Positions 6,595 through 14,071 are shown, counted from the stretch's first letter. The stretch: DNA of 29,936 nt from JBFKMV01 sp041629655 (GCA_041629655.1 JBFKMV010000042.1:1-29936); one strand, 5' to 3'. Numbers and translations: made by a program. The notes: generated from the letters alone by a model not told the origin.

Positions 6595-8079
6595 TCAGGC
6601 GGCGGGCCTCATCCCGGGCTTGCCCCGCGCCGACTGCGCGATCGTGGTCAGCGCCGTGTAGGCGTAGCCGACCTGGAACAGCACCAGGAACGGCACCGCG
6701 CCCCACAGGCCCGCGGCCAGCGTGACCGCCGTCGCGGCGGTGAAGTACAGCGCGAGACCCGCCTCGATCCAGGTGTCGCGGCTGATCCGGCCGCGGTACC
6801 GCCGACCGGCCACGCTCTCGCCGCGGGCCAGGTTGTACTTGGGGGTGCGCAGGAACGCCGACTGCCGGCCGCGCACCGCCTCCAGCACCGCGCGGGCGTT
6901 GTTGACGGACAGTCCGATCCCGACCGCCATCAAGAACGGGATGAAGCGCAGGATGCCCTTCCACGAGCCGAGCGCCTGGCGCTGCGCGGTGAGATAGAAC
7001 GCGGCCACCGACAGGCTCGACAGCGTGAACAGCGGCAGGTCCAGCAGCAGGATCTGCAGCGGCGCGATCTCGGCGCGCAGCCACACCGCCGGCACCACCA
7101 GCGCCGCCAGCAGCAGCATCATCACGTAGCCGAAGTTCGCGGTGAGGTGGAACGTCGCCTCGACCTTGACGCGCAGCGGGAGCCGGCTGGCCAGGATCCG
7201 CGGCAGCAGCTTCAGCGCGGTCTGCACCGAGCCCTTGGCCCAGCGGTGCTGCTGCGACTTGAACGCTCCCATCTCGACCGGCAGCTCCGCCGGGGCGACC
7301 TCGTCGGGCAGGTAGATGAACTTCCAGCCGCGCATCTGGGCGCGGTAGGACAGATCGAGATCCTCGGTCAGCGTGTCGTGCTGCCAGCCGCCGGCGTCCG
7401 CGATGCAGCGCTTGCGCCACATCCCCGCGGTGCCGTTGAAGTTGAAGAAGCGGCCGGACCGGTTGCGCGCGGTGTGCTCGATCACGAAGTGGCCGTCGAG
7501 GAACAGCGACTGCACCCGCGTCAACGCGGAGAAGTCGCGGTTCAGGTGGCCCCAGCGGGCCTGCACCATGCCGACCCGCGGGTCGCTGAAGTGGTGCACG
7601 AGCCGGCGTGCGAAACCCGGTTGCGGCACGAAATCGGCGTCGAAGATCGCGACCAGCTCGCCCCGGGCGCGGCGCAGTCCCGCTTCCAGCGCGCCGGCCT
7701 TGAACCCCGTGCGGTCGCGGCGGTGCAGCAGCACGATGTCGAAGCCCTGCTCGCGGCGCCGCTCCACCTCGCGGCGGGCCCGTTCGGTGGTCTCGTCGGT
7801 CGAGTCGTCGAGCACCTGGATCTCGAGTCGCTCGCGGGGATAGTCGAGCGCGCAGACCGCGTCGATCAGCCGCTTGACCACGTACAGCTCGTTGAACAGC
7901 GGGAGCTGGACCGTCAGCACCGGCAGGGTCTCCAGCTCGCGCCGCGGGCGCGCGCCGTCGTTCCGGTGACGATGGAACAGCCAGACCAGGTACCAGCGAT
8001 GGATCCCGAAGCCGGTCAACAGCAGCAGGATTCCGAAGTAGGCCCCGAGGACGCCGATGCGCAGGAACGACTCGAACAT
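6595..8079 (-). CDS. Family 2 processive glycosyltransferase, cellulose-synthase-like, membrane-bound
   Basis: This 494-residue inner-membrane enzyme transfers sugars from nucleotide donors to a growing glycan or lipid. One N-terminal membrane helix (residues 8-36) precedes the cytosolic GT-A domain. It carries all processive GT2 motifs: DD at 91-92 (VLDDSTDET), DAD at 147-149, TED at 238-240 and the QxxRW motif QQHRW at 276-280. Four or more membrane helices follow (about 303-385 and 440-485). Length and layout match the CslA/beta-mannan-synthase-like and ceramide-glucosyltransferase-like bacterial GT2 group rather than full BcsA, since no PilZ domain is present. The start is ATG 8079; a TACGAT -10 box lies just upstream. 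It is divergent from a GT-C enzyme, so the pair may act on the same envelope glycan. Substrate cannot be told from sequence. Confidence 0.92.
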   Translation of the reverse strand: MFESFLRIGVLGAYFGILLLLTGFGIHRWYLVWLFHRHRNDGARPRRELETLPVLTVQLPLFNELYVVKRLIDAVCALDYPRERLEIQVLDDSTDETTERARREVERRREQGFDIVLLHRRDRTGFKAGALEAGLRRARGELVAIFDADFVPQPGFARRLVHHFSDPRVGMVQARWGHLNRDFSALTRVQSLFLDGHFVIEHTARNRSGRFFNFNGTAGMWRKRCIADAGGWQHDTLTEDLDLSYRAQMRGWKFIYLPDEVAPAELPVEMGAFKSQQHRWAKGSVQTALKLLPRILASRLPLRVKVEATFHLTANFGYVMMLLLAALVVPAVWLRAEIAPLQILLLDLPLFTLSSLSVAAFYLTAQRQALGSWKGILRFIPFLMAVGIGLSVNNARAVLEAVRGRQSAFLRTPKYNLARGESVAGRRYRGRISRDTWIEAGLALYFTAATAVTLAAGLWGAVPFLVLFQVGYAYTALTTIAQSARGKPGMRPAA

Positions 8080-8088
8080 GGACCGACC

Positions 8089-8094
8089 ATCGTA
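8089..8094 (-). promoter_or_regulatory. -10 box for the GT2 gene
   Basis: On the minus strand TACGAT is followed by nine bases and then the ATG at 8079. Expected +1 is about 8082, leaving a leader of about three bases and no Shine-Dalgarno sequence. No clear -35 box. Confidence 0.45.
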
Positions 8095-8149
8095 GCCGAT
8101 GGTCCGGCGGGCCGCGACCGGCGCGCCCGTGCGCGGTGCGGGTCTGCCC

Positions 8150-8155
8150 TAGAAT
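8150..8155 (+). promoter_or_regulatory. -10 box for a probable leaderless transcript (GT-C gene)
   Basis: TAGAAT ends six bases before ATG 8162; the expected +1 is the A of the start codon. The gap is GCCCCC and contains no Shine-Dalgarno sequence. No good -35 hexamer is visible. Confidence 0.55.
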
Positions 8156-8161
8156 GCCCCC

Positions 8162-9541
8162 ATGACCGGCGCGGCTCCGGGCCGGGCGACGGCCCGCAAC
8201 CTGCTCTTGCTTGCGGGCGCGTGCACGCCCGTCTACGCCGCGCTGGCGTTGCTCGGCGACCTGCGGCAGGTCTTGCCGCTGTACCTCCTCGCGCACGCGC
8301 TGTCGTGGCTGGCGATGTTCGGCGCGTGGCGCCTGGCCCGCCGGCTCGGCGCGCCGGGAGCCCGGCGCTGGATCCTGGGCGGGGCGCTGGTGTTCCGTCT
8401 CGTCGCGGCCTGGGGCGAGCCGGCGCTCAGCGACGACGTGTATCGCTTCGTCTGGGACGGGCGGGTCCAGCTCCACGGCTTCCATCCCTACGCCCACGCG
8501 CCGTCGGATCCCGAGCTGGCCGCGCTGCGGGACGACGGCTGGTCGCGGATCAACCACCCCGAGCTGAAGACGATCTATCCACCGCTGGCCCAGGCGCTGT
8601 TCGCGCTGCTGGCGCTGTGCGGAGCAGGGCCGGTCGGTTTCAAGCTCGCCGCCGCGGCCGCCGACTTCGCCGTGGTGCTGGCGCTGGAGCGCCTGCTGAC
8701 CGCTCTGGACGGTCCGTGGGACCGCGTGGTGCTCTACGCCTGGAACCCGCTCGCCGTGATGGAGACCGCCGGCAGCGGGCACGTCGAGCCGGTCGGCGTG
8801 CTGTTGCTGCTGCTGGGGCTCGGCTGGGTGGTGCGCCGGCGGCGCGGAGCGGCGGCGCTGGCGTTCGCCGGGGCGGTCCACGTCAAGCTGCTGCCGCTGG
8901 TCGCGCTGCCCGCGTTGGCCCGCTGGCTCGGCCCGCGCGTGCTGGCTCTGCTGGCGGCGGCCTTGGCGGCGCCGGTGGCGTTCTATGCGGCCTGGGGTCC
9001 TGCGATCGGTGCCGGTCTCGTGGCCTACGCCGCGCGCTGGGAGCGCAACGCGTTCCTGTTCGCCGGGATCCGCCGCGGGCTCGAGTGGCTCGAGCCCACA
9101 CCGCTGTTGAAACGCGGCGTCGAGGCGCTCCAGCAGCGTCTCGGCGGCGATCCGGCGACCTGGGACGTGGTGTACCGGCACGTGTGGCCGCAGGACCTGG
9201 CGCGGGGTCTCGCCGCGGCGCTGCTGCTCGGCTGGGTGCTGTGGGTCGTGCTGCGCGGGCGCTCCGACGTGTGCCGCGAGACGTACCTGGCGCTGGCGGG
9301 TCTGCTGCTGCTGTCGCCGACGATGCACCCGTGGTACGTGCTGTGGGTGTTGCCGCTGGCCGCGCTGTACCTGTCCTGGGGCTGGCTCGCGTTCGCGGCG
9401 CTCCTGCCGTTGTCGTACTTCGGCGGAGCCGGTCCGGTTCCCGCCGGCTGGTTGTGGCTCGAGTACGCGCCGCTCTGTGCCGGATTGGCCTGGGCGGCGT
9501 GGTCGGGGCGTCGCGGCCGGTCTGCTACGATCCGGCCGTGA
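8162..9541 (+). CDS. GT-C type polyprenol-dependent mannosyltransferase-like membrane protein
   Basis: This 459-residue protein has ten or more hydrophobic segments and the layout of GT-C enzymes (GT87/DUF2029-like), which move a sugar from a polyprenyl-phosphate donor to an acceptor on the outer face of the membrane. The first extracytoplasmic loop holds the acidic motif SDDVYRFVWDGRVQLHGFHP, where the Asp pair is the probable catalytic/metal site; FHPYAHAP and TIYPPLAQ are typical of this group. HPWYVLWVLPL near residue 385 is another conserved stretch. The gene is divergent from the GT2 enzyme and probably serves the same glycan or lipid. Its stop overlaps the GTG start of pta (GTGA). Donor and acceptor are unknown. 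Confidence 0.85.
   Translation: MTGAAPGRATARNLLLLAGACTPVYAALALLGDLRQVLPLYLLAHALSWLAMFGAWRLARRLGAPGARRWILGGALVFRLVAAWGEPALSDDVYRFVWDGRVQLHGFHPYAHAPSDPELAALRDDGWSRINHPELKTIYPPLAQALFALLALCGAGPVGFKLAAAAADFAVVLALERLLTALDGPWDRVVLYAWNPLAVMETAGSGHVEPVGVLLLLLGLGWVVRRRRGAAALAFAGAVHVKLLPLVALPALARWLGPRVLALLAAALAAPVAFYAAWGPAIGAGLVAYAARWERNAFLFAGIRRGLEWLEPTPLLKRGVEALQQRLGGDPATWDVVYRHVWPQDLARGLAAALLLGWVLWVVLRGRSDVCRETYLALAGLLLLSPTMHPWYVLWVLPLAALYLSWGWLAFAALLPLSYFGGAGPVPAGWLWLEYAPLCAGLAWAAWSGRRGRSATIRP
9526..9531 (+). promoter_or_regulatory. -10 box exactly six bases before the pta start
   Basis: TACGAT within the last codons of the GT-C gene ends six bases before GTG 9538, the same geometry as at 5752 and 8150. 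It would give a leaderless pta transcript. Translational coupling through the GTGA overlap is the competing explanation. Confidence 0.4.
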
Positions 9542-10530
9542 ACCCGGTGGAGCGCATCCTCGAGCGCGCCCGCGCGGCCGATCGCCGCGTGGCGTTTCCC
9601 GAGGCGACCGACCCCCGCGTGCTGCGCGCGGCGAGACGGCTGGCCGACGAGCGCGTCGTCCGCCCGCTGCTGATCGGCGACGGCACCGCCGTGCGCGCGG
9701 CAGCGGCGGCAGCCGGCGTCGACCTCTCGGACCTCCCGGTCGAGGAGCCGGCGCGGCTCGCCGCCTCGCCCGCGATCCGCGAGCGGCTCGAGAGCGCGCT
9801 CGGCGGCAAGGTCGGCGCGGACGAGCTGCGGGCCCGGCTCGCGGACCCGTTGTACCTCGCGGCGGCGCTGGTGCGTGGCCGGGAGGCGGACGGGACGGTC
9901 GCGGGCGCCGTCCACACCACGGCGGACACATTGCGCGCGGCGCTGACCGTCATCCGCCCGGCGCCCGGCGTGCGGATCGTGTCCTCGTTCTTCCTGATGG
10001 TGCTGAACCGGCCGACCGCCGCGGGCGAGCCGGTGCTGGCCTTCGCCGACGCCGGACTGGTTCCCGACCCGGATCCCGACCAGCTCGCGGAGATCGCCGC
10101 GCGCACCGCGCACAGCTTCCGGCGCCTGGTCGAGCGCGAGCCGCGGGTGGCGCTGCTGGGTTTCTCCACGCTCGGCAGCGCGCGCCACCCCGCGCTGGAG
10201 AAGGTGCGCGAGGCCCGTCGGCGCCTGGCCCGGATGCGGCCCGACTTCGAGTTCGACGGCGAGCTCCAGGCCGACGCGGCGCTGGTCCCCGAGGTCGCCC
10301 GCGCCAAGGCCCCGGACAGTCCCGTCGCCGGGCAGGCCAACGTGCTGGTGTTTCCCGACCTGAACGCCGGCAACATCGCCTACAAGCTGGTCGAGCGGCT
10401 GGCCGGCGCCCAGGCGGTCGGTCCGCTGCTCCAGGGTCTCGATCGTCCGGCCAACGACCTCTCGCGGGGCTGCGGCGTGGACGACATCGTGGTCGCCGCC
10501 GCGGTCACGGCCGTCCAGGCCGCGGACTGA
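9538..10530 (+). CDS. pta: Phosphate acetyltransferase
   Basis: Pta interconverts acetyl-CoA and acetyl phosphate, feeding acetate formation or uptake together with acetate kinase. The 330-residue product is the short, single-domain form without the DRTGG and CobB-like regulatory domains of enterobacterial Pta. Recognisable segments are RVAFPEATDPRVLRAA, the substrate-site region DGTVAGAVHTTADTLRAAL, FADAGLVPDPDPDQLAEIA, RVALLGFSTLGSARH, DGELQADAALVPEVA and VLVFPDLNAGNIAYKLVERL, all standard for the PTA/PTB family. The N-terminus NPVERILERA supports GTG 9538 as start. It overlaps the preceding GT-C gene by four bases. No ackA lies in this window. Phosphate butyryltransferase is the main alternative, but the motifs favour Pta. 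Confidence 0.94.
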   Translation: MNPVERILERARAADRRVAFPEATDPRVLRAARRLADERVVRPLLIGDGTAVRAAAAAAGVDLSDLPVEEPARLAASPAIRERLESALGGKVGADELRARLADPLYLAAALVRGREADGTVAGAVHTTADTLRAALTVIRPAPGVRIVSSFFLMVLNRPTAAGEPVLAFADAGLVPDPDPDQLAEIAARTAHSFRRLVEREPRVALLGFSTLGSARHPALEKVREARRRLARMRPDFEFDGELQADAALVPEVARAKAPDSPVAGQANVLVFPDLNAGNIAYKLVERLAGAQAVGPLLQGLDRPANDLSRGCGVDDIVVAAAVTAVQAAD

Positions 10531-10541
10531 CCGCGGCGGGG

Positions 10542-10547
10542 TACAAT
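10542..10547 (+). promoter_or_regulatory. -10 box for the Hfq-like gene
   Basis: TACAAT lies 12 bases after the pta stop; expected +1 is near 10554. A leader of about 22 bases then carries GGAGGGA (10564-10570) before GTG 10576. No clear -35 hexamer was seen. Confidence 0.5.
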
Positions 10548-10575
10548 GGAGCCCGCTCGAGCCGGAGGGAAGCAC

Positions 10576-10872
10576 GTGACGCAGCGAGATCGAGAACGGT
10601 CGTATCCGCGTCGCAGCGGCGGCCCCGGGCCGCGGCCGCGCGGATCCGGGCGACGCACGCCGCCGCCCGAAACCACCGGAGCCGAGGCCGAGTTCCTGGC
10701 CCGCAGCCGCGAGGACGAGACCGAGCTGACGTTCGAGCTCACCACGGGCGAGCGGCTGACGGGGATCATCGAGTACTACGACCGGCACCTGATCAAGGTC
10801 GTGCGCCGCGACGGTCCGGGACTGGTGGTTCGCAAGCGCCACATCCGGTACATCGCGGAGCGCCACGACTGA
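10576..10872 (+). CDS. Hfq/Sm-like RNA-binding protein with Arg/Pro/Gly-rich N-terminal extension
   Basis: The C-terminal half (residues 48-96) reads as an Sm fold: ELTFELTTGERLTGIIEYYD matches Sm1 of Hfq (strands with the conserved G-x-I-E-x-Y/F-D), then LIKVVRRDG and VVRKRHIRYIAE match Sm2, with KRHI in the place of the Hfq YKHA motif. Hfq forms hexameric rings that anneal small RNAs to mRNAs. Residues 1-40 are an unusual disordered extension rich in Arg, Gly and Pro (RRSGGPGPRPRGSGRR), reminiscent of RG-rich RNA-binding tails. GTG 10576 is chosen because it follows a good Shine-Dalgarno; an in-frame ATG at 10546 overlaps the -10 box and is rejected. The product is 98 residues. Function in RNA regulation is inferred from fold only. 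Confidence 0.75.
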   Translation: MTQRDRERSYPRRSGGPGPRPRGSGRRTPPPETTGAEAEFLARSREDETELTFELTTGERLTGIIEYYDRHLIKVVRRDGPGLVVRKRHIRYIAERHD

Positions 10873-10897
10873 CGCTCCCGGTTTTCGTGTCCGGCGC

Positions 10898-11293
10898 TCA
10901 GCGCACCGGGGTGCCCGGCGGCACGTCCTCGTCGAAGGTGGCGAGGATCGGCCGACCTCCGAGGTCGGCGGCGAGCAGCATCCCCTGGCTCTCGACCCCG
11001 CGGATCCGGGCGGGCTCGAGGTTGGTCACCACGACGATCCGCTTGCCGATCAACGACTCGGTCTCGTAGCTCGTCGCGATCCCGGCGACCAGCTGGCGCT
11101 CCTCGGTGCCGAGGTCGACGCGCAGCTGGAGCAGCTTGTCGGCGTTGGGAACCCGCTCGGCGGCCACGATCCGGCCGACCCGGAGCTCGGTCTCGAAGAA
11201 CTTGTGGATCGAGATCCGCGGCGGGCCGGATTCCTGCGGCTCCGGCTTCGGCGCCGGGGGCGTCCCTGCATCGTTCGGCTTCTGCTCTTCCAC
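10898..11293 (-). CDS. Stand-alone tRNA-binding domain protein (MetRS C-terminal/CsaA type)
   Basis: The 131-residue product is a single EMAPII-like OB-fold tRNA-binding domain. After a Pro/Glu-rich N-terminus, residues 28-131 carry the family pattern FFETELRVGRIVAAERVPNADKLL, QLVAGIA, GKRIVVVTNLEPARIRG and ESQGMLLAA. This is the domain that forms the C-terminus (beta part) of many methionyl-tRNA synthetases and is often annotated as methionine-tRNA ligase subunit beta. The gene starts with GTG 11293 seven bases after GGAGGAG, 15 bases after the larC stop, so it is the last gene of the sirtuin-larC operon. It may bind tRNA for a MetRS lacking this domain elsewhere in the genome, or act as a CsaA-like chaperone. 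It is convergent with the Hfq-like gene. Confidence 0.88.
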   Translation of the reverse strand: MEEQKPNDAGTPPAPKPEPQESGPPRISIHKFFETELRVGRIVAAERVPNADKLLQLRVDLGTEERQLVAGIATSYETESLIGKRIVVVTNLEPARIRGVESQGMLLAADLGGRPILATFDEDVPPGTPVR

Positions 11294-11308
11294 GACCGTC
11301 TCCTCCGT

Positions 11309-12571
11309 CTAGCTCTTCTTCTTCGTCGTCTTCTTCTTCTTCTTCTTTCGCGCGCCCGGCTTGCGTGGACGCGCCCGCCGGCCGAAGCTCCCGAGCGCGG
11401 CCTGGCGCACTTCGCGCAGCGGCACGCCGTGCCGCCGTGCCAGCCTCGCACAATCCTCGTGCTCGGGCCACGCCTTGCGGCCGCCCCCGGGAAGCTCCGC
11501 GACCTTGACCCGCACCGGTCCGAAGCTCGTCGGGACCGTCGTCGTTTCCCGCGGCAGCTCGATCCGCTGCTCGAGGCGCCAGCGCAGACCCAGCGTCGAC
11601 GTCTCGCTCAAGATCGCCTCGGCCAACGCGGCCAGCCGGTCGCGGCGGCACAGCGCCGTCAGCAGCACGCCGGGACGTCCCTTCTTCATCGCCACCGGTG
11701 CGGTCCAGACGTCGAGCGCGCCCGATTCGTGGAGCCGCTCGACGGCGAAACCCAAGTCCTGCGGATTCGCGTCGTCCAGCGTGCACTCGATCACCGCGAC
11801 CTCGGGAGCCGCGCCGGAGGCGCCTTCCAGCGCCGGATCCGCGTCGCCCAGGATCATCCGCAACATGTTCGGGTCGCTTCCGGGGTCGAGCGTGCCGGCG
11901 CCGTAGCCGATCGCCCGGGGCCGCATCGCCGGCAACGGACCCCAGGCATCGGCGATCGTGGTCAGGATCGCCGCGCCGGTCGGGGTGAGACGCTCCGCCT
12001 CGACCTCGCCGCCGCGAGCCGGCACGCCGCGCAGCAGCACCGTCGTCGCCGGCGCCGGCACCGGGTAGCGTCCGTGCGCGCAGCGCACCGTGCCGAAGCC
12101 CGTGGTCAACGGCGACACGACGATCTTCCACGGAGCGAGGTGCGCCAGCCCCACCGCCGCCCCCACGATGTCGACGATGGCGTCCGTCGCGCCGGCTTCG
12201 TGCAGGTGCACCCGGTCCGCGGTGCTGCCGTGGACCTCGGCCTCGGCCTCGAACAGCCGGCGGAAGATCGCCAGGGCCCGGTCGCGCACGGCGGGCGCGA
12301 GACCACCCCCGCTGACGATCCGCCGGACCGCCCGCCAGTCGCGCGCCGGGTCGTCCCGGCCGACCCGGACGTCGACCTTGCGGCCGCGCAGGCCCGCCCG
12401 CTCGATCCTCCGCGAGCGCAGCGTCCAGCCCGGCAGCGGCAAGCCGCGCAGCGCCTCGCGGATCCGGGCGGCCGGAACGCCGACGTCGAGCAGCGCGCCC
12501 AGGATCATGTCGCCGCTCGCCCCGGCCGTGCCGTCGACCCACAGCAGGCGGTTCGGCGAGGCCGCGCTCAC
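11309..12571 (-). CDS. larC: Nickel-pincer cofactor biosynthesis protein LarC
   Basis: LarC inserts nickel into pyridinium-3,5-bisthiocarboxylate mononucleotide, the cofactor of lactate racemase and related enzymes, consuming CTP. The 420-residue protein has normal length: WVDGTAGASGDMILGALLD at the N-terminus, the His-rich RVHLHEAGATDAIVDIVG, LTPTGAAILT, and in the C-terminal half ECTLDDANPQDLGF and MKKGRPGVLL. In some lactobacilli LarC is made by programmed frameshift; here one uninterrupted frame covers both halves. The C-terminus is odd: a lysine-rich tail (ARKKKKKKTTKKKS) encoded by an AAG-repeat-like tract at 11312-11350. GTG 12571 overlaps the sirtuin stop (GTGA). larB, larE and larA are not in this window. 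Confidence 0.93.
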   Translation of the reverse strand: MSAASPNRLLWVDGTAGASGDMILGALLDVGVPAARIREALRGLPLPGWTLRSRRIERAGLRGRKVDVRVGRDDPARDWRAVRRIVSGGGLAPAVRDRALAIFRRLFEAEAEVHGSTADRVHLHEAGATDAIVDIVGAAVGLAHLAPWKIVVSPLTTGFGTVRCAHGRYPVPAPATTVLLRGVPARGGEVEAERLTPTGAAILTTIADAWGPLPAMRPRAIGYGAGTLDPGSDPNMLRMILGDADPALEGASGAAPEVAVIECTLDDANPQDLGFAVERLHESGALDVWTAPVAMKKGRPGVLLTALCRRDRLAALAEAILSETSTLGLRWRLEQRIELPRETTTVPTSFGPVRVKVAELPGGGRKAWPEHEDCARLARRHGVPLREVRQAALGSFGRRARPRKPGARKKKKKKTTKKKS

Positions 12572-13323
12572 GCGGGCAGCTCCAGTCCGATCGCGCGGAC
12601 CAGCCGCGGCAGCACCTCGCCGGCCGGGCCGGCCAGCCGCTCGTCGACGTGCGGCGAGAGCGGGGTCGGCTCGGGGTTGATCTCGACGACGTGCGCGCCG
12701 TGCTCGCGAGCGATGCGGGGCAGCGCGGCGGCGGGATAGACCACGGAGGACGTGCCCGCCACCAGCGCCAGCGAGCAGTCGCGCGCGGCACGTTCCGCCC
12801 GCGCGAGCGCGTCGGCGGGCAACGGCTCGCCGAACCACACCACCCCGGGTCGCAGCATCGCGCCGCATTCGCAGCGCGGCGGCAGCGGAGCCAGAGCGGC
12901 GCGCAAATCCTCGCTCTCGCGGCCGTCGGCGGTGCAGCGGAGGAGCCACAGGCTGCCGTGCAGCCGCACCACGTCGCGGCTGCCGGCGCGTTCATGAAGC
13001 CCGTCCACGTTCTGCGTCACCAGCGACAGTCCGCCGGCCCGCCCCGCTTCGAGCGCCGCGAGGGCCAGGTGCCCCGGATTCGGTCGGGCCGCCGCCGCGC
13101 TGCGGCGCCGCCAGTCGTAGAAGCGCCAGACCGTGAGCGGGTCCGCGGCGAACGCCTCCGGCGTCGCCAGCTCCCGCGGGTCGCGACCCTCCCACAGGCC
13201 CTCGGGCCCGCGGAACGTGGCCAGGCCGCTCTCGGCGGACACTCCGGCCCCGGTCAGGACGAGGACCGGTCCGGGACCTGCCAGCAGCTCCCGCAGCCTG
13301 GGGGACGGATCGAGCGACGTCAC
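12568..13323 (-). CDS. cobB: Sirtuin (NAD-dependent protein deacylase), CobB/SIRT5-like
   Basis: Sirtuins remove acyl groups from protein lysines using NAD. The 251-residue protein (GTG 13323) has the NAD-binding GAGVSAESG at 25-33, TQNVDGLH at 103-110, catalytic His122 in RLHGS, VVWFGEPLP at 161-169 and GTSSVVYPA. YDWR at 69-72 fits the Y-x-x-R acid-binding pair of class III sirtuins, so desuccinylase or demalonylase activity is plausible. The structural zinc site looks incomplete: the first pair, usually CxxC, reads CTAD (Cys130 only), followed by CEC (Cys151, Cys153). An upstream ATG at 13380 would add 19 residues unlike the family, so GTG is preferred. It heads the operon with larC and the tRNA-binding protein. 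Protein acylation links loosely to acetyl phosphate made by Pta nearby. Confidence 0.9.
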   Translation of the reverse strand: MTSLDPSPRLRELLAGPGPVLVLTGAGVSAESGLATFRGPEGLWEGRDPRELATPEAFAADPLTVWRFYDWRRRSAAAARPNPGHLALAALEAGRAGGLSLVTQNVDGLHERAGSRDVVRLHGSLWLLRCTADGRESEDLRAALAPLPPRCECGAMLRPGVVWFGEPLPADALARAERAARDCSLALVAGTSSVVYPAAALPRIAREHGAHVVEINPEPTPLSPHVDERLAGPAGEVLPRLVRAIGLELPA

Positions 13324-13393
13324 CTGGGAACCTCGCCGTGGAACCGCGGATGCTATCACGACCCGGGCCGCGGACCGCACCGCGGCGCGCCGA

Positions 13394-13423
13394 TTGACCT
13401 CCGGGAATCGCGCAGTGTAGCGT
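13394..13423 (+). promoter_or_regulatory. Sigma-70 type promoter for the ECF sigma gene
   Basis: TTGACC (13394-13399) and TAGCGT (13418-13423) are 18 bases apart. Expected +1 is near 13430, leaving a leader of about 27 bases that contains the AGGAGG at 13445-13450 before GTG 13457. Confidence 0.6.
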
Positions 13424-13456
13424 TGAGCTTCGTTCGACGGGTCGAGGAGGCATCAC

Positions 13457-14071
13457 GTGTCGGAGGGGCCCTCCACGGAGCGGCGAAGCGAGTTCGAGGC
13501 GGTGGCGCTGCCGCATCTCGACGCGCTGTACAACCTCGCGCTGAAGCTGACCCGCAACACCAAGGACGCCGAGGACCTGGTCCAGGAGGCCTACCTGCGG
13601 GCCTTCCGGTTCTTCGACTCCTACCGGCCGGGAACGCACATCAAGGCCTGGCTGTTCCGGATCCTCCGCAACACCTTCATCAACCGCTACCGCGCGGCCA
13701 AGATCCGCCCCGACGAGGTGGATTTCTCGAAGATCGAGACGGTCTACGAGCGCGTGGTGGAGCAGGAGTTCCTCCAGGGCAAGCAGCCGCGCGATCCGGA
13801 GACGGTGCTGATGAGCGGCGTGCTGGACGCGGAGGTCCAGCGGGCGATCGACGCGCTGCCGGAGGAGTACCGGACGGTGGTCATCCTGGCCCTGATCGAG
13901 GAGCTGTCCTACAAGGAGATCGCCGCGGCGCTCTCGATCCCGCTGGGCACGGTGATGAGCCGTCTGCACCGCGGCCGCCGGCGGCTCCAGGCGGCGCTGC
14001 TCGAATTCGCCCGGCGCAAGGGAATAGTGCGGGAACCCCAGAACGTTGTCCCCCGACGAGAGGACCCGTGA
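13457..14071 (+). CDS. ECF-family RNA polymerase sigma factor (SigR/RpoE-like)
   Basis: This 204-residue protein has only sigma regions 2 and 4, as expected for extracytoplasmic-function sigma factors. Region 2 reads LYNLALKLTRNTKDAEDLVQEAYLRAFRFFDSY followed by GTHIKAWLFRILRNTFINRYR; the GT-x-IKAWL-x-RIL-x-NTFIN-x-YR pattern is strongly like actinobacterial SigR/SigH, the thiol-stress sigma factors. Region 4 is ALPEEYRTVVILALIEELSYKEIAAALSIPLGTVMSRLHRGRRRL. The linker between them is longer than average (residues 85-125). GTG 13457 follows AGGAGG by six bases. The next gene encodes a zinc-type anti-sigma factor, and thioredoxin-pathway genes follow, so it probably controls thiol homeostasis. 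Regulon and promoter consensus cannot be read from the window. Confidence 0.93.
   Translation: MSEGPSTERRSEFEAVALPHLDALYNLALKLTRNTKDAEDLVQEAYLRAFRFFDSYRPGTHIKAWLFRILRNTFINRYRAAKIRPDEVDFSKIETVYERVVEQEFLQGKQPRDPETVLMSGVLDAEVQRAIDALPEEYRTVVILALIEELSYKEIAAALSIPLGTVMSRLHRGRRRLQAALLEFARRKGIVREPQNVVPRREDP

Noticed and set aside
6533..9931. Very long minus-strand open frame (over 1,100 codons)
   Set aside because: It is antisense or out of frame to well-recognised glycosyltransferase and pta genes and is Arg/Pro/Gly/Ala-rich, the usual artefact of high GC content.
10546..10575. ATG 10546 as start of the Hfq-like protein
   Set aside because: It overlaps the TACAAT -10 box and has no Shine-Dalgarno, while GTG 10576 has a well-placed GGAGGGA.
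13403..13408. GGGAAT as a SigR-type -35 element for autoregulation of the ECF gene
   Set aside because: No GTT lies 18-19 bases downstream; the nearest are at spacings of 13 and 23. The TTGACC/TAGCGT pair fits better.
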